Assembly (NCBI RefSeq): GCF_028596025.1
Contig: NZ_CP117167.1
Coordinates: forward strand, 3,224,001 to 3,288,000
DNA length: 64,000 nt
Source: Mucilaginibacter jinjuensis
Lineage (GTDB): Bacteria > Bacteroidota > Bacteroidia > Sphingobacteriales > Sphingobacteriaceae
Direction: 5' to 3'
The position numbers and the translations under genes are program-made. Below, in pieces: positions 28,293-37,076 of this stretch. The notes beneath the pieces were generated by a model that worked only from the letters and a program-made list of their open reading frames with translations, was not told the origin of the DNA and made no database searches. Position 1 is the first letter of the stretch. Every line of letters starts with the position of its first letter.

Positions 28293-29252
28293 ATGACGAG
28301 CCTCGAACAGATTCTGAAACTCAAAAGCCAGATGGCCGAAAGTATTATAGGCCAGGAGGATGTAATTACCAAAATATTAATCGGCTTGTTAACCGATGGT
28401 AATGTGTTGCTGGAAGGTTTGCCGGGATTGGCCAAAACCCGTGCTGTTAAAAGCCTCGCCAAAAACCTCGATTGCAGTTTAAGCCGTATCCAGTTTACAC
28501 CCGATTTGCTGCCTTCTGATATTACAGGAACTGAGATCTATCAGCCACAGGAGAAAGACCATTTTGTATTTCAGCAGGGACCTATTTTTAGCAACCTTAT
28601 TTTGGCTGATGAGATAAACCGTGCACCCGCCAAAGTACAATCCGCTTTATTGGAAGCGATGGAAGAACGCCAGGTATCCGTTGCCGGAAAAACCTATAAA
28701 ATGGATCCGTTGTTTATGGTGCTGGCAACCCAAAACCCGATTGAACAGGAGGGAACCTACCCATTACCAGAAGCCCAGCTCGACCGTTTTATTATGAAGG
28801 TGCTGATTACTTATCCTGGTAATGACGAGGAACTAAAAATTATGCGTTTGGTACGTTCTGAAGCAGGGGCCAAGGAAACCAAAGCTGATGTTATTCCACA
28901 GAAAGCAGTTTTTGATGCCCGCGCCGAGATCAACAAAGTACAGGTAAAAGAACCTGCCGAAAAATATATAGTAGACCTAATCAGCGCAACCCGCTACCCA
29001 GAAAACTTCGGTAAAGACTTAAAACGCTGGTTGAATTATGGCGCCAGTCCGCGTGGTAGCATTAGTATAGACCGCTGTGCCCGCGCCGTTGCCTGGCTTG
29101 ATGGCCGCGATTATGTAACGCCCGATGATGTGCGTTTTATTATCCATGATGTGTTACGCCATCGCGTCATATTGAGCTACGAAGCCAATGCCGAAATGAT
29201 TAACGCTGACTCTGTTATTGATGAGCTGCTTAAAAATGTAGCTGTAGCCTAA
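28293..29252 (+). CDS. MoxR-type AAA+ ATPase
   Basis: A 319-residue AAA+ ATPase. Walker A is LLEGLPGLAKTR (about residues 51-61), Walker B LILADEINRAPAKVQSALLEA, sensor 1 is in VLATQNPIEQEGTYPLPEAQ. MoxR ATPases act with VWA-domain partners as chaperones that mature or insert cofactors into other proteins. The ATG at 28293 gives the usual start (MTSLEQILKLKSQM). DUF58, DUF4381 and two VWA genes follow directly, the standard MoxR partners. Confidence 0.95.
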   Translation: MTSLEQILKLKSQMAESIIGQEDVITKILIGLLTDGNVLLEGLPGLAKTRAVKSLAKNLDCSLSRIQFTPDLLPSDITGTEIYQPQEKDHFVFQQGPIFSNLILADEINRAPAKVQSALLEAMEERQVSVAGKTYKMDPLFMVLATQNPIEQEGTYPLPEAQLDRFIMKVLITYPGNDEELKIMRLVRSEAGAKETKADVIPQKAVFDARAEINKVQVKEPAEKYIVDLISATRYPENFGKDLKRWLNYGASPRGSISIDRCARAVAWLDGRDYVTPDDVRFIIHDVLRHRVILSYEANAEMINADSVIDELLKNVAVA

Positions 29253-29267
29253 GTAATTGAAATAAGT

Positions 29268-30221
29268 ATGCTCGGTTTCAGAAAACATAAAGTAACATCT
29301 TATCCTCCCGAGATTGTAACCAACCTCAAGGATTTAATGCGTTTTGAATTTCTGGTACAGAGCGGCAACTTATTGCCTAAGCATCCTATATATTCTGTAC
29401 TGGCTGGTCGCCACGAATCTAAACTGCGCGGCCGTGGACTTGATTTTGAAGAAGTGCGCCAATATGTAGCCGGGGATGACATCCGCAATATCGACTGGCG
29501 GGTAACAGCCCGTACAGGTGAAACCTACTCCAAAGTATTCAACGAAGAAAAAGAACGACCAACCTTTATCGTGGCCGACCAGAGTACCGGTATGTTTTTT
29601 GGGTCGCAAAGATTTGTAAAGGCTGTATCGGCAGCACATGTGGCAGCCATCAGCGCTTTTTACACTATAAAACGCGGCGACAGGGTAGGCGGGATAGTTT
29701 TTAACGAAGAAGGCATGGATTTTATGATGCCTAAAAGAAGTAAGGCCCAGGTGCAGCATTTTCTGCAATGTGTGGTCAACAGAAACGGAATTCTGCCTCA
29801 ACGCAAAAAAATAGAAACCAATACAAAGCTGCTGAACAGCATGCTGCAAAAAACGCAGGCAGCCATTACACACGATTATGTGGTGTTGGTGGTCAGCGAT
29901 TTTTCGAATATAGATGACGAAACCAAACAGTATTTACGCAATATAAGTCAGCACAATGATGTGATGCTGGTACATATATATGATCAGTTAGATCAAGCCC
30001 TGCCAGACGGTAAGCTTGTTTTAAGCGACGGTAAAAAACAAATCAGTTGGCGCAATAATAAGCGCAGCTGGGGTAAAAAATACGTAAGCAGTTTCGTAGA
30101 AATGCAGCAGCATTTGCGGGATGAGTTTAGTCCTTATCGCATACCCATCGTGTTTTTCAATACCGAAGAAGCTATTGAAGACCAGATTATGCACCACATG
30201 GGCAAAATATTAAAGAAATAA
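29268..30221 (+). CDS. DUF58 domain protein, MoxR partner
   Basis: A 317-residue protein with the DUF58 core RGLDFEEVRQYVAGDDIRNI followed by DWRVTARTG (about residues 46-82) and a VWA-like fold after it (FIVADQS, VVLVVSDFSN). DUF58 proteins regularly accompany MoxR ATPases and are thought to bridge the ATPase and the membrane VWA proteins. It begins 15 nt after moxR and has no membrane segment. Confidence 0.93.
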   Translation: MLGFRKHKVTSYPPEIVTNLKDLMRFEFLVQSGNLLPKHPIYSVLAGRHESKLRGRGLDFEEVRQYVAGDDIRNIDWRVTARTGETYSKVFNEEKERPTFIVADQSTGMFFGSQRFVKAVSAAHVAAISAFYTIKRGDRVGGIVFNEEGMDFMMPKRSKAQVQHFLQCVVNRNGILPQRKKIETNTKLLNSMLQKTQAAITHDYVVLVVSDFSNIDDETKQYLRNISQHNDVMLVHIYDQLDQALPDGKLVLSDGKKQISWRNNKRSWGKKYVSSFVEMQQHLRDEFSPYRIPIVFFNTEEAIEDQIMHHMGKILKK

Positions 30222-30258
30222 ACAGAAGCAAGCTTCCCTGACATAAATACCGAACGTT

Positions 30259-30744
30259 ATGGATGACCAACTTGGAAAATTAATAGAACCCAAACCCGTT
30301 CCCTTCACCTTTACAGCCCCCGGCTGGTATGTAGTGGGAGGGCTGATTGTGCTGTTGCTTATCGGTTTGGTATGGCTATTAATAAGGCAATATCAACTCA
30401 ACCGTTACCGTAAACATGCTTTATTACTATTGGCCAATACTGAAAAAAAATATACAGATGAACAAGCTTTTGATCTTTTAATATATGAAGCCGACTTGCT
30501 GATTAAACGCATTGCCATGAGCCGTTACGGCAGGCAAAATGTATCGGGCTTGCGCGATGGGCAATGGACCGCATTTATAAACCGTACCTGGCACGAAAAA
30601 TCATTTAATGAGCAGGATGAAGTGTTACTTAATCAAACCATTTATCAATCGAAACAAGTAGTTACTGCTGATGAGGCACAGGCTTTTACACAAAAAGCCA
30701 AACGATGGATAAAGAAACATAAACGACATATTAATGCAGTTTGA
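30259..30744 (+). CDS. DUF4381 single-pass membrane protein
   Basis: A 161-residue protein with one membrane segment (about residues 25-43, WYVVGGLIVLLLIGLVWLLI) and a cytoplasmic helical tail containing YGRQNVSGLRDGQWTAFINRTW, matching DUF4381 proteins found between DUF58 and VWA genes in MoxR operons. The last codons overlap the next gene by 11 nt, indicating translational coupling. Confidence 0.85.
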   Translation: MDDQLGKLIEPKPVPFTFTAPGWYVVGGLIVLLLIGLVWLLIRQYQLNRYRKHALLLLANTEKKYTDEQAFDLLIYEADLLIKRIAMSRYGRQNVSGLRDGQWTAFINRTWHEKSFNEQDEVLLNQTIYQSKQVVTADEAQAFTQKAKRWIKKHKRHINAV

Positions 30745-31717
30745 AATAGCATATAAGTGGGTTTTCTGGTTGGCTGCATTACCTATAGTGGTATTTCTGA
30801 TACTGCCGCCTTTGCATAAAAAACGAAGCGGGTTGATAGCGCCGTTTTTTCGAAGAGCAGCAGCCGTTTCAAACCAACATGTAAAAAGAAGGGCATGGGT
30901 AAGCCGCAAAAATATATTGACCTGGATAGCATTATGCCTTTGCTGGTTGTGCTTGCTGGCCGCTGCATCGTCGCCAAGATATGTGGGCAAACCTGCTAAA
31001 AAGACTAAAACGGTACGTAGTTTTTTAATTGCAACGGATATATCATTCAGCATGGCAACTACAGATTGGGTGGTTGGCGGCAGGCGATACAGCAGGTGGG
31101 GAGCTATTAAAAGTATTATGAAAGGTTTTGTGAAAGACCGTAAAAGCGACCAGGTTGGTTTGGTAATGTTCGGGACGAATGCCTATCTGCAATCGCCATT
31201 TACTACTGATCTGGAAACAGTAAGCTGGTTGATGGATCAAACCGAAGTAGGCATGGCCGGACAAATGACCAGTATTGGCAGCGCTATAGCTTATGGAATA
31301 AAAGTATTTAAGCAAGATACTATTAAACAAAAAGTAATGCTGCTATTGACGGATGGTATAGATGGCGGCCAGGATATATTACCGCTGGATGCAGCGCAGG
31401 CAGCAAAACGCGATTCGATTACAATATATACCATAGGCATTGGGCAGGCCAAAGGCAGCGGTGGATATGATCTGGACGAAAAAACGCTTAAAGACATTGC
31501 CCGCACAACGGGTGGCCAATATTTTAACGCCATGAATACAGGGCAACTGAGAAAAATCTACGCCACACTGGATAAGCTGCAACCCGTGGTTTATGATGAG
31601 GATACATACAGGCCGGTTGTGCTGCTGTATTATTATCCATTGGCGGCGGCGGTATTACTGGCGCTGGCTGCGCCGTTAATTAACGGCATTATTAATTTAT
31701 TCAGACGGAGTAGTTAA
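30734..31717 (+). CDS. membrane VWA-domain protein, BatA-like
   Basis: A 327-residue inner-membrane protein: two N-terminal membrane segments (about residues 8-25 and 57-75), a VWA domain (about residues 95-285) with an intact MIDAS site (DISFS, the threonine in GQMTSIGSA, and LLTDGIDG), and a C-terminal membrane segment (about residues 296-318). Typical of BatA in aerotolerance-type operons. It overlaps the DUF4381 gene and is 4 nt from the next VWA gene. Confidence 0.92.
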   Translation: MQFEIAYKWVFWLAALPIVVFLILPPLHKKRSGLIAPFFRRAAAVSNQHVKRRAWVSRKNILTWIALCLCWLCLLAAASSPRYVGKPAKKTKTVRSFLIATDISFSMATTDWVVGGRRYSRWGAIKSIMKGFVKDRKSDQVGLVMFGTNAYLQSPFTTDLETVSWLMDQTEVGMAGQMTSIGSAIAYGIKVFKQDTIKQKVMLLLTDGIDGGQDILPLDAAQAAKRDSITIYTIGIGQAKGSGGYDLDEKTLKDIARTTGGQYFNAMNTGQLRKIYATLDKLQPVVYDEDTYRPVVLLYYYPLAAAVLLALAAPLINGIINLFRRSS

Positions 31718-31721
31718 GGTT

Positions 31722-33488
31722 ATGGAAACATACTGGCACGATTTAAAAAATATCATCACACACATAGACTGGAAGGAGTTTCACTTCCTGCGGTTCCGTG
31801 CGTTGTATTTGTTTGTGCCATTGTCTGTTATTGTGTTGTTACTTATCGTCAGTAACCACGAGCGCCGGAAATGGAAAACAATGGTTGCCTCCCCATTACG
31901 ACAATATATGTTTAGCAAAGGGAGCCATTGGGCTATTATTATGCCGATGTTATTATTCATTATTGGGGTAAGTTGTATGATAATCGGCCTTGCCGGGCCA
32001 ACCTGGAAAAAGAAAGAAATTCCCGGGCAAAAGATACAGGCAGTTGTGTTGATTGCATTAGACCTATCCCGTTCCATGATGGTGAAGGATGTTGATCCAA
32101 ATAGAATAGAGCGTGCTAAGTTTAAGATCATTGATTTCTTGGATGCCAATCCGCGTGCGCGTGCAGGGTTGGTGGCTTTTGCAGGTACTGCCCATCCGGT
32201 GTTACCTTTTACCGGCGATTATAAGATCATTAAATTCCATTCTCAAAGCTTATCAAATAAAATTATGCCTGTTCAGGGTAGTAATATCCCGGTTTTACTG
32301 CGTGAAGTTGATACGCTGATGAAACATGTAACCGCTCCCAGTACATTATTACTAATGACTGATGCTATTGATACCGATGACGCCGCCTTGCTAAGTAACT
32401 GGGTTGATAAATCAATTCACCGTTTAGAAATCCTGTTGGTATCTACACCTAACGGAGCTTCAATTCCCGGCTACCCTAAAGTTATATCGAAGCAAGACCC
32501 GTCGGTGCTTCAAAATTTGTCGCAGGACACCAAGATCACCATTACCAATTTAACGCTTGATAACTCTGATGTTAAAGGCATAGCAGACAGGGTTAGTAAG
32601 AAACTATACTTCGAATCTGAAAAGAAAAAGGATGCCAAAGAGTGGGATGACATGGGGTATTTAATGCTTTTGCCCGCGCTTGCTATCTGTTTGTTCTGGT
32701 TTAGAAGGGGCTGGACCATTCAGTGGTGTGTACTGATATTCGCTACATTAAGCCTATCGTCATGCGGGTTAAAATCAAGGAACCCTGACTGGTGGTATAC
32801 CAAAGATTACCAGGGACAAATGTTGGAGAACAACGGAAAATACGCCGAAGCTGCCGACCGTTTTGAGGATGATAAGTACAAGGCTGTGGCCTATTATAAG
32901 GCAGGAAACTATGAAGCGGCTGCTGATCTGTTTGCCTTAGATTCATCTGCGGCGGGTAACTATAACCGGGGATTGGCACTCACAAGACTTGGCCGTTATG
33001 ATGCCGCCGAAGATGCTTTTAAGAATGCTATCAATCTCGATCCATCTTTAAAAATTCAGGTTGCTAAAAGCCTGGAAGCAACCAAAAACATAAAGCACAA
33101 AGCAGATTCCATTGCAAGGTTTGATGGGCAATCTGTTACCAATAAGTTTGGCGATAAACAGATTGCATCAAAGAAAAAGCATAAAGATGATCCGCTAAAA
33201 GAACATAAACCCCAATCGGAAGATGAGAAACTGAGTGCTGATACGAGGGTTAAAAATATGCCCAAGTTCGGCGACCGAACATCAGACGAGGTGGCCAGTA
33301 ATATTCATATCGCAAAAGAATCAAAATCGCCGGGTAAAGGTACGCCACCTGATAGAAGCGGACAATTGCCAAGTAATATTCTGTTACGAAGAGCAGCAGC
33401 TGATCCGGGTGAGTTTTTACATAAGCGTTTTTTATTGCAGGAAAAACTTTATTACAGAAACGTTAAAAAAAGCAAAACGCCGTGGTAA
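31722..33488 (+). CDS. fused VWA-TPR membrane protein, BatB/BatC-like
   Basis: A 588-residue fusion. Two membrane segments near the N-terminus, a VWA domain (about residues 108-290) with DLSRS and LMTDAID; the MIDAS threonine position reads GSNIPVLL, so metal binding may be altered. Further membrane segments lie near residues 310-345, followed by a lipoprotein-like LSLSSCG and TPR repeats (about residues 365-450) and a Lys/Asp-rich tail. BatB and BatC are separate genes in many species. It overlaps batD by 7 nt. Confidence 0.9.
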   Translation: METYWHDLKNIITHIDWKEFHFLRFRALYLFVPLSVIVLLLIVSNHERRKWKTMVASPLRQYMFSKGSHWAIIMPMLLFIIGVSCMIIGLAGPTWKKKEIPGQKIQAVVLIALDLSRSMMVKDVDPNRIERAKFKIIDFLDANPRARAGLVAFAGTAHPVLPFTGDYKIIKFHSQSLSNKIMPVQGSNIPVLLREVDTLMKHVTAPSTLLLMTDAIDTDDAALLSNWVDKSIHRLEILLVSTPNGASIPGYPKVISKQDPSVLQNLSQDTKITITNLTLDNSDVKGIADRVSKKLYFESEKKKDAKEWDDMGYLMLLPALAICLFWFRRGWTIQWCVLIFATLSLSSCGLKSRNPDWWYTKDYQGQMLENNGKYAEAADRFEDDKYKAVAYYKAGNYEAAADLFALDSSAAGNYNRGLALTRLGRYDAAEDAFKNAINLDPSLKIQVAKSLEATKNIKHKADSIARFDGQSVTNKFGDKQIASKKKHKDDPLKEHKPQSEDEKLSADTRVKNMPKFGDRTSDEVASNIHIAKESKSPGKGTPPDRSGQLPSNILLRRAAADPGEFLHKRFLLQEKLYYRNVKKSKTPW

Positions 33489-34837
33489 AGAAATTAATGT
33501 TCATCGGGTTATTTATTTGTATTGCCTTTGCCACCAAAGCGCAGGTAAACTGCTTTGCCCAAACCCAACTCGACAGGAATACGGTTTATGCCCAACAGCC
33601 ATTTAAAGTTACTTTCACTGTATTAACCGAAACCTGGTATACCGCACCATTGGAGTTTGATAACCTGCAAATTCCAAATGCTTTTATTTTACCTTTCGAC
33701 AGGACACAACCCGGTGTGTTCACCGTAAAAGGGAAGCAATACGCCGGGTTACAATTCTATTTTATAGTATTCCCGTACAAACCGGGCCGGTTTACTTTAC
33801 CCGCTATAAATATCGTAGCCACAACGCCTGCGGTTAATGATTACAAGGGCCAAAAAGTTAATATAAAAACCCAGCCACTATCTTATATCGTTAAGCCTGT
33901 TCCCAAAAATATGTCGACAGATAATTGGTTTGTCGCCAAGGACGTATCTATCAGCAAAACTTGGAATAAGCCACTTAGTAAGTTAAAAGTTGGCGATGTG
34001 ATCATCAGCACAACAGTTATTAATGCTAAGGGTACTTTACCGCAATTTATCCCCGAACTAAAGGCAGACAGTCTGGATTGGGCTGGCGTTTACCCAGGTT
34101 CGGCAACCCTTGCCGATACGCGTGACGATTATGATGCTAATGGAACCCGCACACAAACCGTTAACTATTTATTGGAGAAAGAGGGCAATTTTGTAATGCC
34201 GGCTTTCACTATTGAATGGTTTAATCCTAATAATAGTCGTGTTTATAAAAGAAGTACACCTGCGATAAAAATTCACGTAGCGCCAAATCCAAATCTGGGC
34301 ATTTTAAAAACACTGAAGGATAGCCTGAATAAACAACAGCCTATCAAATCTACTGCAAAGATTAAACACGGCCCCAAATTAATTTATGGTATCCCATGGT
34401 ACTATTTTGCCTTGTACAGCTTAGTTGCGCTTTGCGTGCTGTATTTTATTATAAAAATGATAGTAGGGTTGGTGAAAATAATAATTACCAAACGCCGGGC
34501 TTATTTGCAAAGTGAGCCTTATTGGTTCGCCAGGTTTAAGCGCTCGTCTAATTCGTCCCTGGTATTGTTAAATAATATGTACGCCTGGTGGGATCGGTTT
34601 TCGGTTACCAATAAATCTGCATCACTGCAAAATGATACCAGAAAAAGAAGTGCAAATAATATTGATGAAGAAATTGCCGCTTTCTACAAGAAGCAATACG
34701 CAGGCGATAATTCAGATGGAGCAGTAGATGCTGATTTCAAGAAGAATATCAAGAAATATAGAGCACAATTAAAGGATGAAGCCAAAGTAAAAGTGAATAA
34801 TAAGATTGCCTTAAATCAAACCGAATGGGAAGAATGA
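33482..34837 (+). CDS. batD: BatD-like protein
   Basis: A 451-residue protein. Signal peptide (LMFIGLFICIAFATKAQ), a periplasmic beta-rich BatD region (about residues 20-300), a membrane segment (about residues 302-325) and a charged cytoplasmic tail. The start is GTG at 33482, overlapping the previous gene; ATG at 33497 is possible. It completes the MoxR-DUF58-DUF4381-BatA-BatBC-BatD set. Bat operons are linked to stress or oxygen tolerance in some Bacteroidota, with no proven mechanism. Confidence 0.88.
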   Translation: MVKKLMFIGLFICIAFATKAQVNCFAQTQLDRNTVYAQQPFKVTFTVLTETWYTAPLEFDNLQIPNAFILPFDRTQPGVFTVKGKQYAGLQFYFIVFPYKPGRFTLPAINIVATTPAVNDYKGQKVNIKTQPLSYIVKPVPKNMSTDNWFVAKDVSISKTWNKPLSKLKVGDVIISTTVINAKGTLPQFIPELKADSLDWAGVYPGSATLADTRDDYDANGTRTQTVNYLLEKEGNFVMPAFTIEWFNPNNSRVYKRSTPAIKIHVAPNPNLGILKTLKDSLNKQQPIKSTAKIKHGPKLIYGIPWYYFALYSLVALCVLYFIIKMIVGLVKIIITKRRAYLQSEPYWFARFKRSSNSSLVLLNNMYAWWDRFSVTNKSASLQNDTRKRSANNIDEEIAAFYKKQYAGDNSDGAVDADFKKNIKKYRAQLKDEAKVKVNNKIALNQTEWEE

Positions 34838-35973
34838 GCAAAACAAAGAGATCACTCAGTTACTTGTTTTCCCTAACAGGTATAGCATTGCTATGCGCCT
34901 GTAATTCAGACGCAAAGAAGGAGGCATCTAAACCAGATTCAAGCGTTGCTAAAAAGACTGATACCATTCACACACTTAAAAAATTGTCTGGAAAAATATT
35001 TGCCCCTCCTGAGTTTGGGTTTAAGATTGTTGGGTACATACTGGATTCGCGCGACTCGACAGAGGTGGCTGAAAAGAAATTCGCACAATGTAATGTGATC
35101 GTTTATGCCTGCGCACAGGTATTGAAAAATAATATAGTAAAAGCAATGCATCCACGGGCTTTAGAAACACTCGTAAGGCGCGCGCACCGTAATCATAGTA
35201 AGGCATTTTTGGGTATTAGCGGCGAACCTTCCGAATTTAAGATCATGACGAAAAGTGCTGCAGAACGATCTAAATGCATTGCACAAATTATGCAGTTGAT
35301 ACGCCAATACAAGGCAGATGGGGTAGACCTGGATTGGGAGTTCCCCACAAAAAAAGAGAAAACAGATAAGCCATTCACGCTATTCGCAAAAGAATTGGGT
35401 GATAGCTGCCATGTTAACGGCCAATATTATTTCAGCTGTGCAGTTGCACCGGGTATTAACAAGGCCAAACGGGCAAGTGCTATTGAGGATGAATTACTGA
35501 CCGGCCCCTGGGTTGATTGGTTCAATGTGATGATTTACGATGCTTATGATGAAGATGATCCCTATGTACAGCACAGTAAAATAGCCTACAATAGTTTCTA
35601 CTATTGGTTGCGGGTGCGTAAAATGAGCAAAGACAAAGCTGTATTAGGAATGCCTATATACGGCAGACCGAGTGGTATACCGCAGGGTGGCCATGTTTTA
35701 ACCTTTAAAACCATACTGAAAGAAGGCGGCAATGCTTATAGCGACAGTGCAATTATCAAAACTAAAAAGCCGGTATCAATCAAAGACACGTCGCATCATT
35801 ACACTATTTATTATGACGGTATTAAAACCGTGAAGCGGAAAACAATAGGTGCAATGCGTTTTGGCGGAGGCATTATGTTTTGGGAACTGGGCCAGGATGT
35901 AAACAACAAATATTCGTTAATAACTGCTGCGGTAAATACGGCGGCCAATAAAAAATATAAAAGTAAACACTAA
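34834..35973 (+). CDS. glycoside hydrolase family 18-like lipoprotein
   Basis: A 379-residue exported lipoprotein (IALLCACNSD). The GH18 catalytic signature is complete, DGVDLDWEF (DxxDxDxE), with SCAVAPGINKA and WFNVMIYDAYDE at the later barrel strands. GH18 enzymes cleave beta-1,4-N-acetylglucosamine links in chitin or related glycans by substrate-assisted catalysis. The ATG at 34834 is chosen because it forms an ATGA overlap with the batD stop; ATG 34825 is also possible. A GH18 enzyme in a Bat operon is unusual. Confidence 0.87.
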   Translation: MSKTKRSLSYLFSLTGIALLCACNSDAKKEASKPDSSVAKKTDTIHTLKKLSGKIFAPPEFGFKIVGYILDSRDSTEVAEKKFAQCNVIVYACAQVLKNNIVKAMHPRALETLVRRAHRNHSKAFLGISGEPSEFKIMTKSAAERSKCIAQIMQLIRQYKADGVDLDWEFPTKKEKTDKPFTLFAKELGDSCHVNGQYYFSCAVAPGINKAKRASAIEDELLTGPWVDWFNVMIYDAYDEDDPYVQHSKIAYNSFYYWLRVRKMSKDKAVLGMPIYGRPSGIPQGGHVLTFKTILKEGGNAYSDSAIIKTKKPVSIKDTSHHYTIYYDGIKTVKRKTIGAMRFGGGIMFWELGQDVNNKYSLITAAVNTAANKKYKSKH

Positions 35974-35985
35974 AACAAGATCAGT

Positions 35986-37026
35986 ATGAAAACTTACAAC
36001 CGAGGTAAACAGCTCATAACGGTGGCTTGCGTAGTAACAGTTGGTATTGCCGTTTTATCGTTCAATACTAAGAAAGCAGATGAGAAAAAGGTTAGCGTAA
36101 TCACAATCAATAAAGCCATTGGCGACCCGCTGCCTTCGTGGAATGATGGCCCGTTGAAGAAATCTATTATTGCTTATGTTGAAAAAGTGACCAAAAGTTC
36201 GGGAAAGGATTTTATCCCGGTTGAAGACCGTATTGCCACTTTCGATAATGACGGTACACTCTGGGCCGAGCAACCCACTATTGAACTGGAATATGCAAAG
36301 CTTGCATTTAAAAAAATGATCCAGGCTAATCCACAGCTGGCTCAACAACAACCTTATAAGGCTATTATTACAAAGGATAAAGCCTACCTGGCTACCGCAG
36401 ATGAATCTGTAATTGCAGGAGCTATCATAAAGTCACTGTCGGGTACATCGGAAGAGGAGTTTGATCGTTCCGTTAAACTCTATTTTGATACTGCCCATTA
36501 TGTAATTCAAAGGCAAAAATACCCGGTACAGGATGCAACTTATCAGCCACAATTAGAATTATTGAAGTATTTGCGCAGCAATGGGTTTAAAACGTTCATC
36601 TGTTCTGGTGGGACTATAGAGTTCGTAAGGGCAATTTCTGACAGGTATTATGGTATCCCTAAAGAGCAGGTGATAGGCACAAAACTACAGTACAAGTTTG
36701 ATGAGGCTACGCACAAAATTATGCGCGAGGGTAAAATCGCGTCCATCTGTGATAAGGCCGGTAAGCCGGTTAACATACAATGGCATATTGGTAAAATACC
36801 GGTTTTTGCCTGCGGTAACGAAAAAAGCGGTGGCGATATCCAGATGCTTAAATTTTCGCAAAGTAATAAGTATGCGAGCTTTCAATTAATGGTTAATCAT
36901 GATGATGCAGTGCGCGAATTTGCTTATAAAGAAAAAGATAATGCTTCGTTAAACGCTGCTGCTGCCAACAAATGGCATGTAGTAAGTATGAAAAGTGATT
37001 GGAAGAAAATATTCCCAGTAAATTAG
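35986..37026 (+). CDS. exported HAD-superfamily phosphatase
   Basis: A 346-residue HAD-type hydrolase. Hydrophobic N-terminal signal segment (about residues 8-26, with TVACVVTVGIAVLSF); motif I is FDNDGTLWAEQ (nucleophile and acid/base aspartates); motif II is FICSGGT; later motif NEKSGGDIQML. It should act in the periplasm on a small phosphorylated substrate. It lies 12 nt after the GH18 gene. HAD proteins of this type are recurrent neighbours of sulfatase and DUF1254 genes, as far as I recall. Confidence 0.85.
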   Translation: MKTYNRGKQLITVACVVTVGIAVLSFNTKKADEKKVSVITINKAIGDPLPSWNDGPLKKSIIAYVEKVTKSSGKDFIPVEDRIATFDNDGTLWAEQPTIELEYAKLAFKKMIQANPQLAQQQPYKAIITKDKAYLATADESVIAGAIIKSLSGTSEEEFDRSVKLYFDTAHYVIQRQKYPVQDATYQPQLELLKYLRSNGFKTFICSGGTIEFVRAISDRYYGIPKEQVIGTKLQYKFDEATHKIMREGKIASICDKAGKPVNIQWHIGKIPVFACGNEKSGGDIQMLKFSQSNKYASFQLMVNHDDAVREFAYKEKDNASLNAAAANKWHVVSMKSDWKKIFPVN

Positions 37027-37076
37027 TAGTACATATTGGTCTATTATTAATTATAAAAACCTAATTTGGTATAAAG

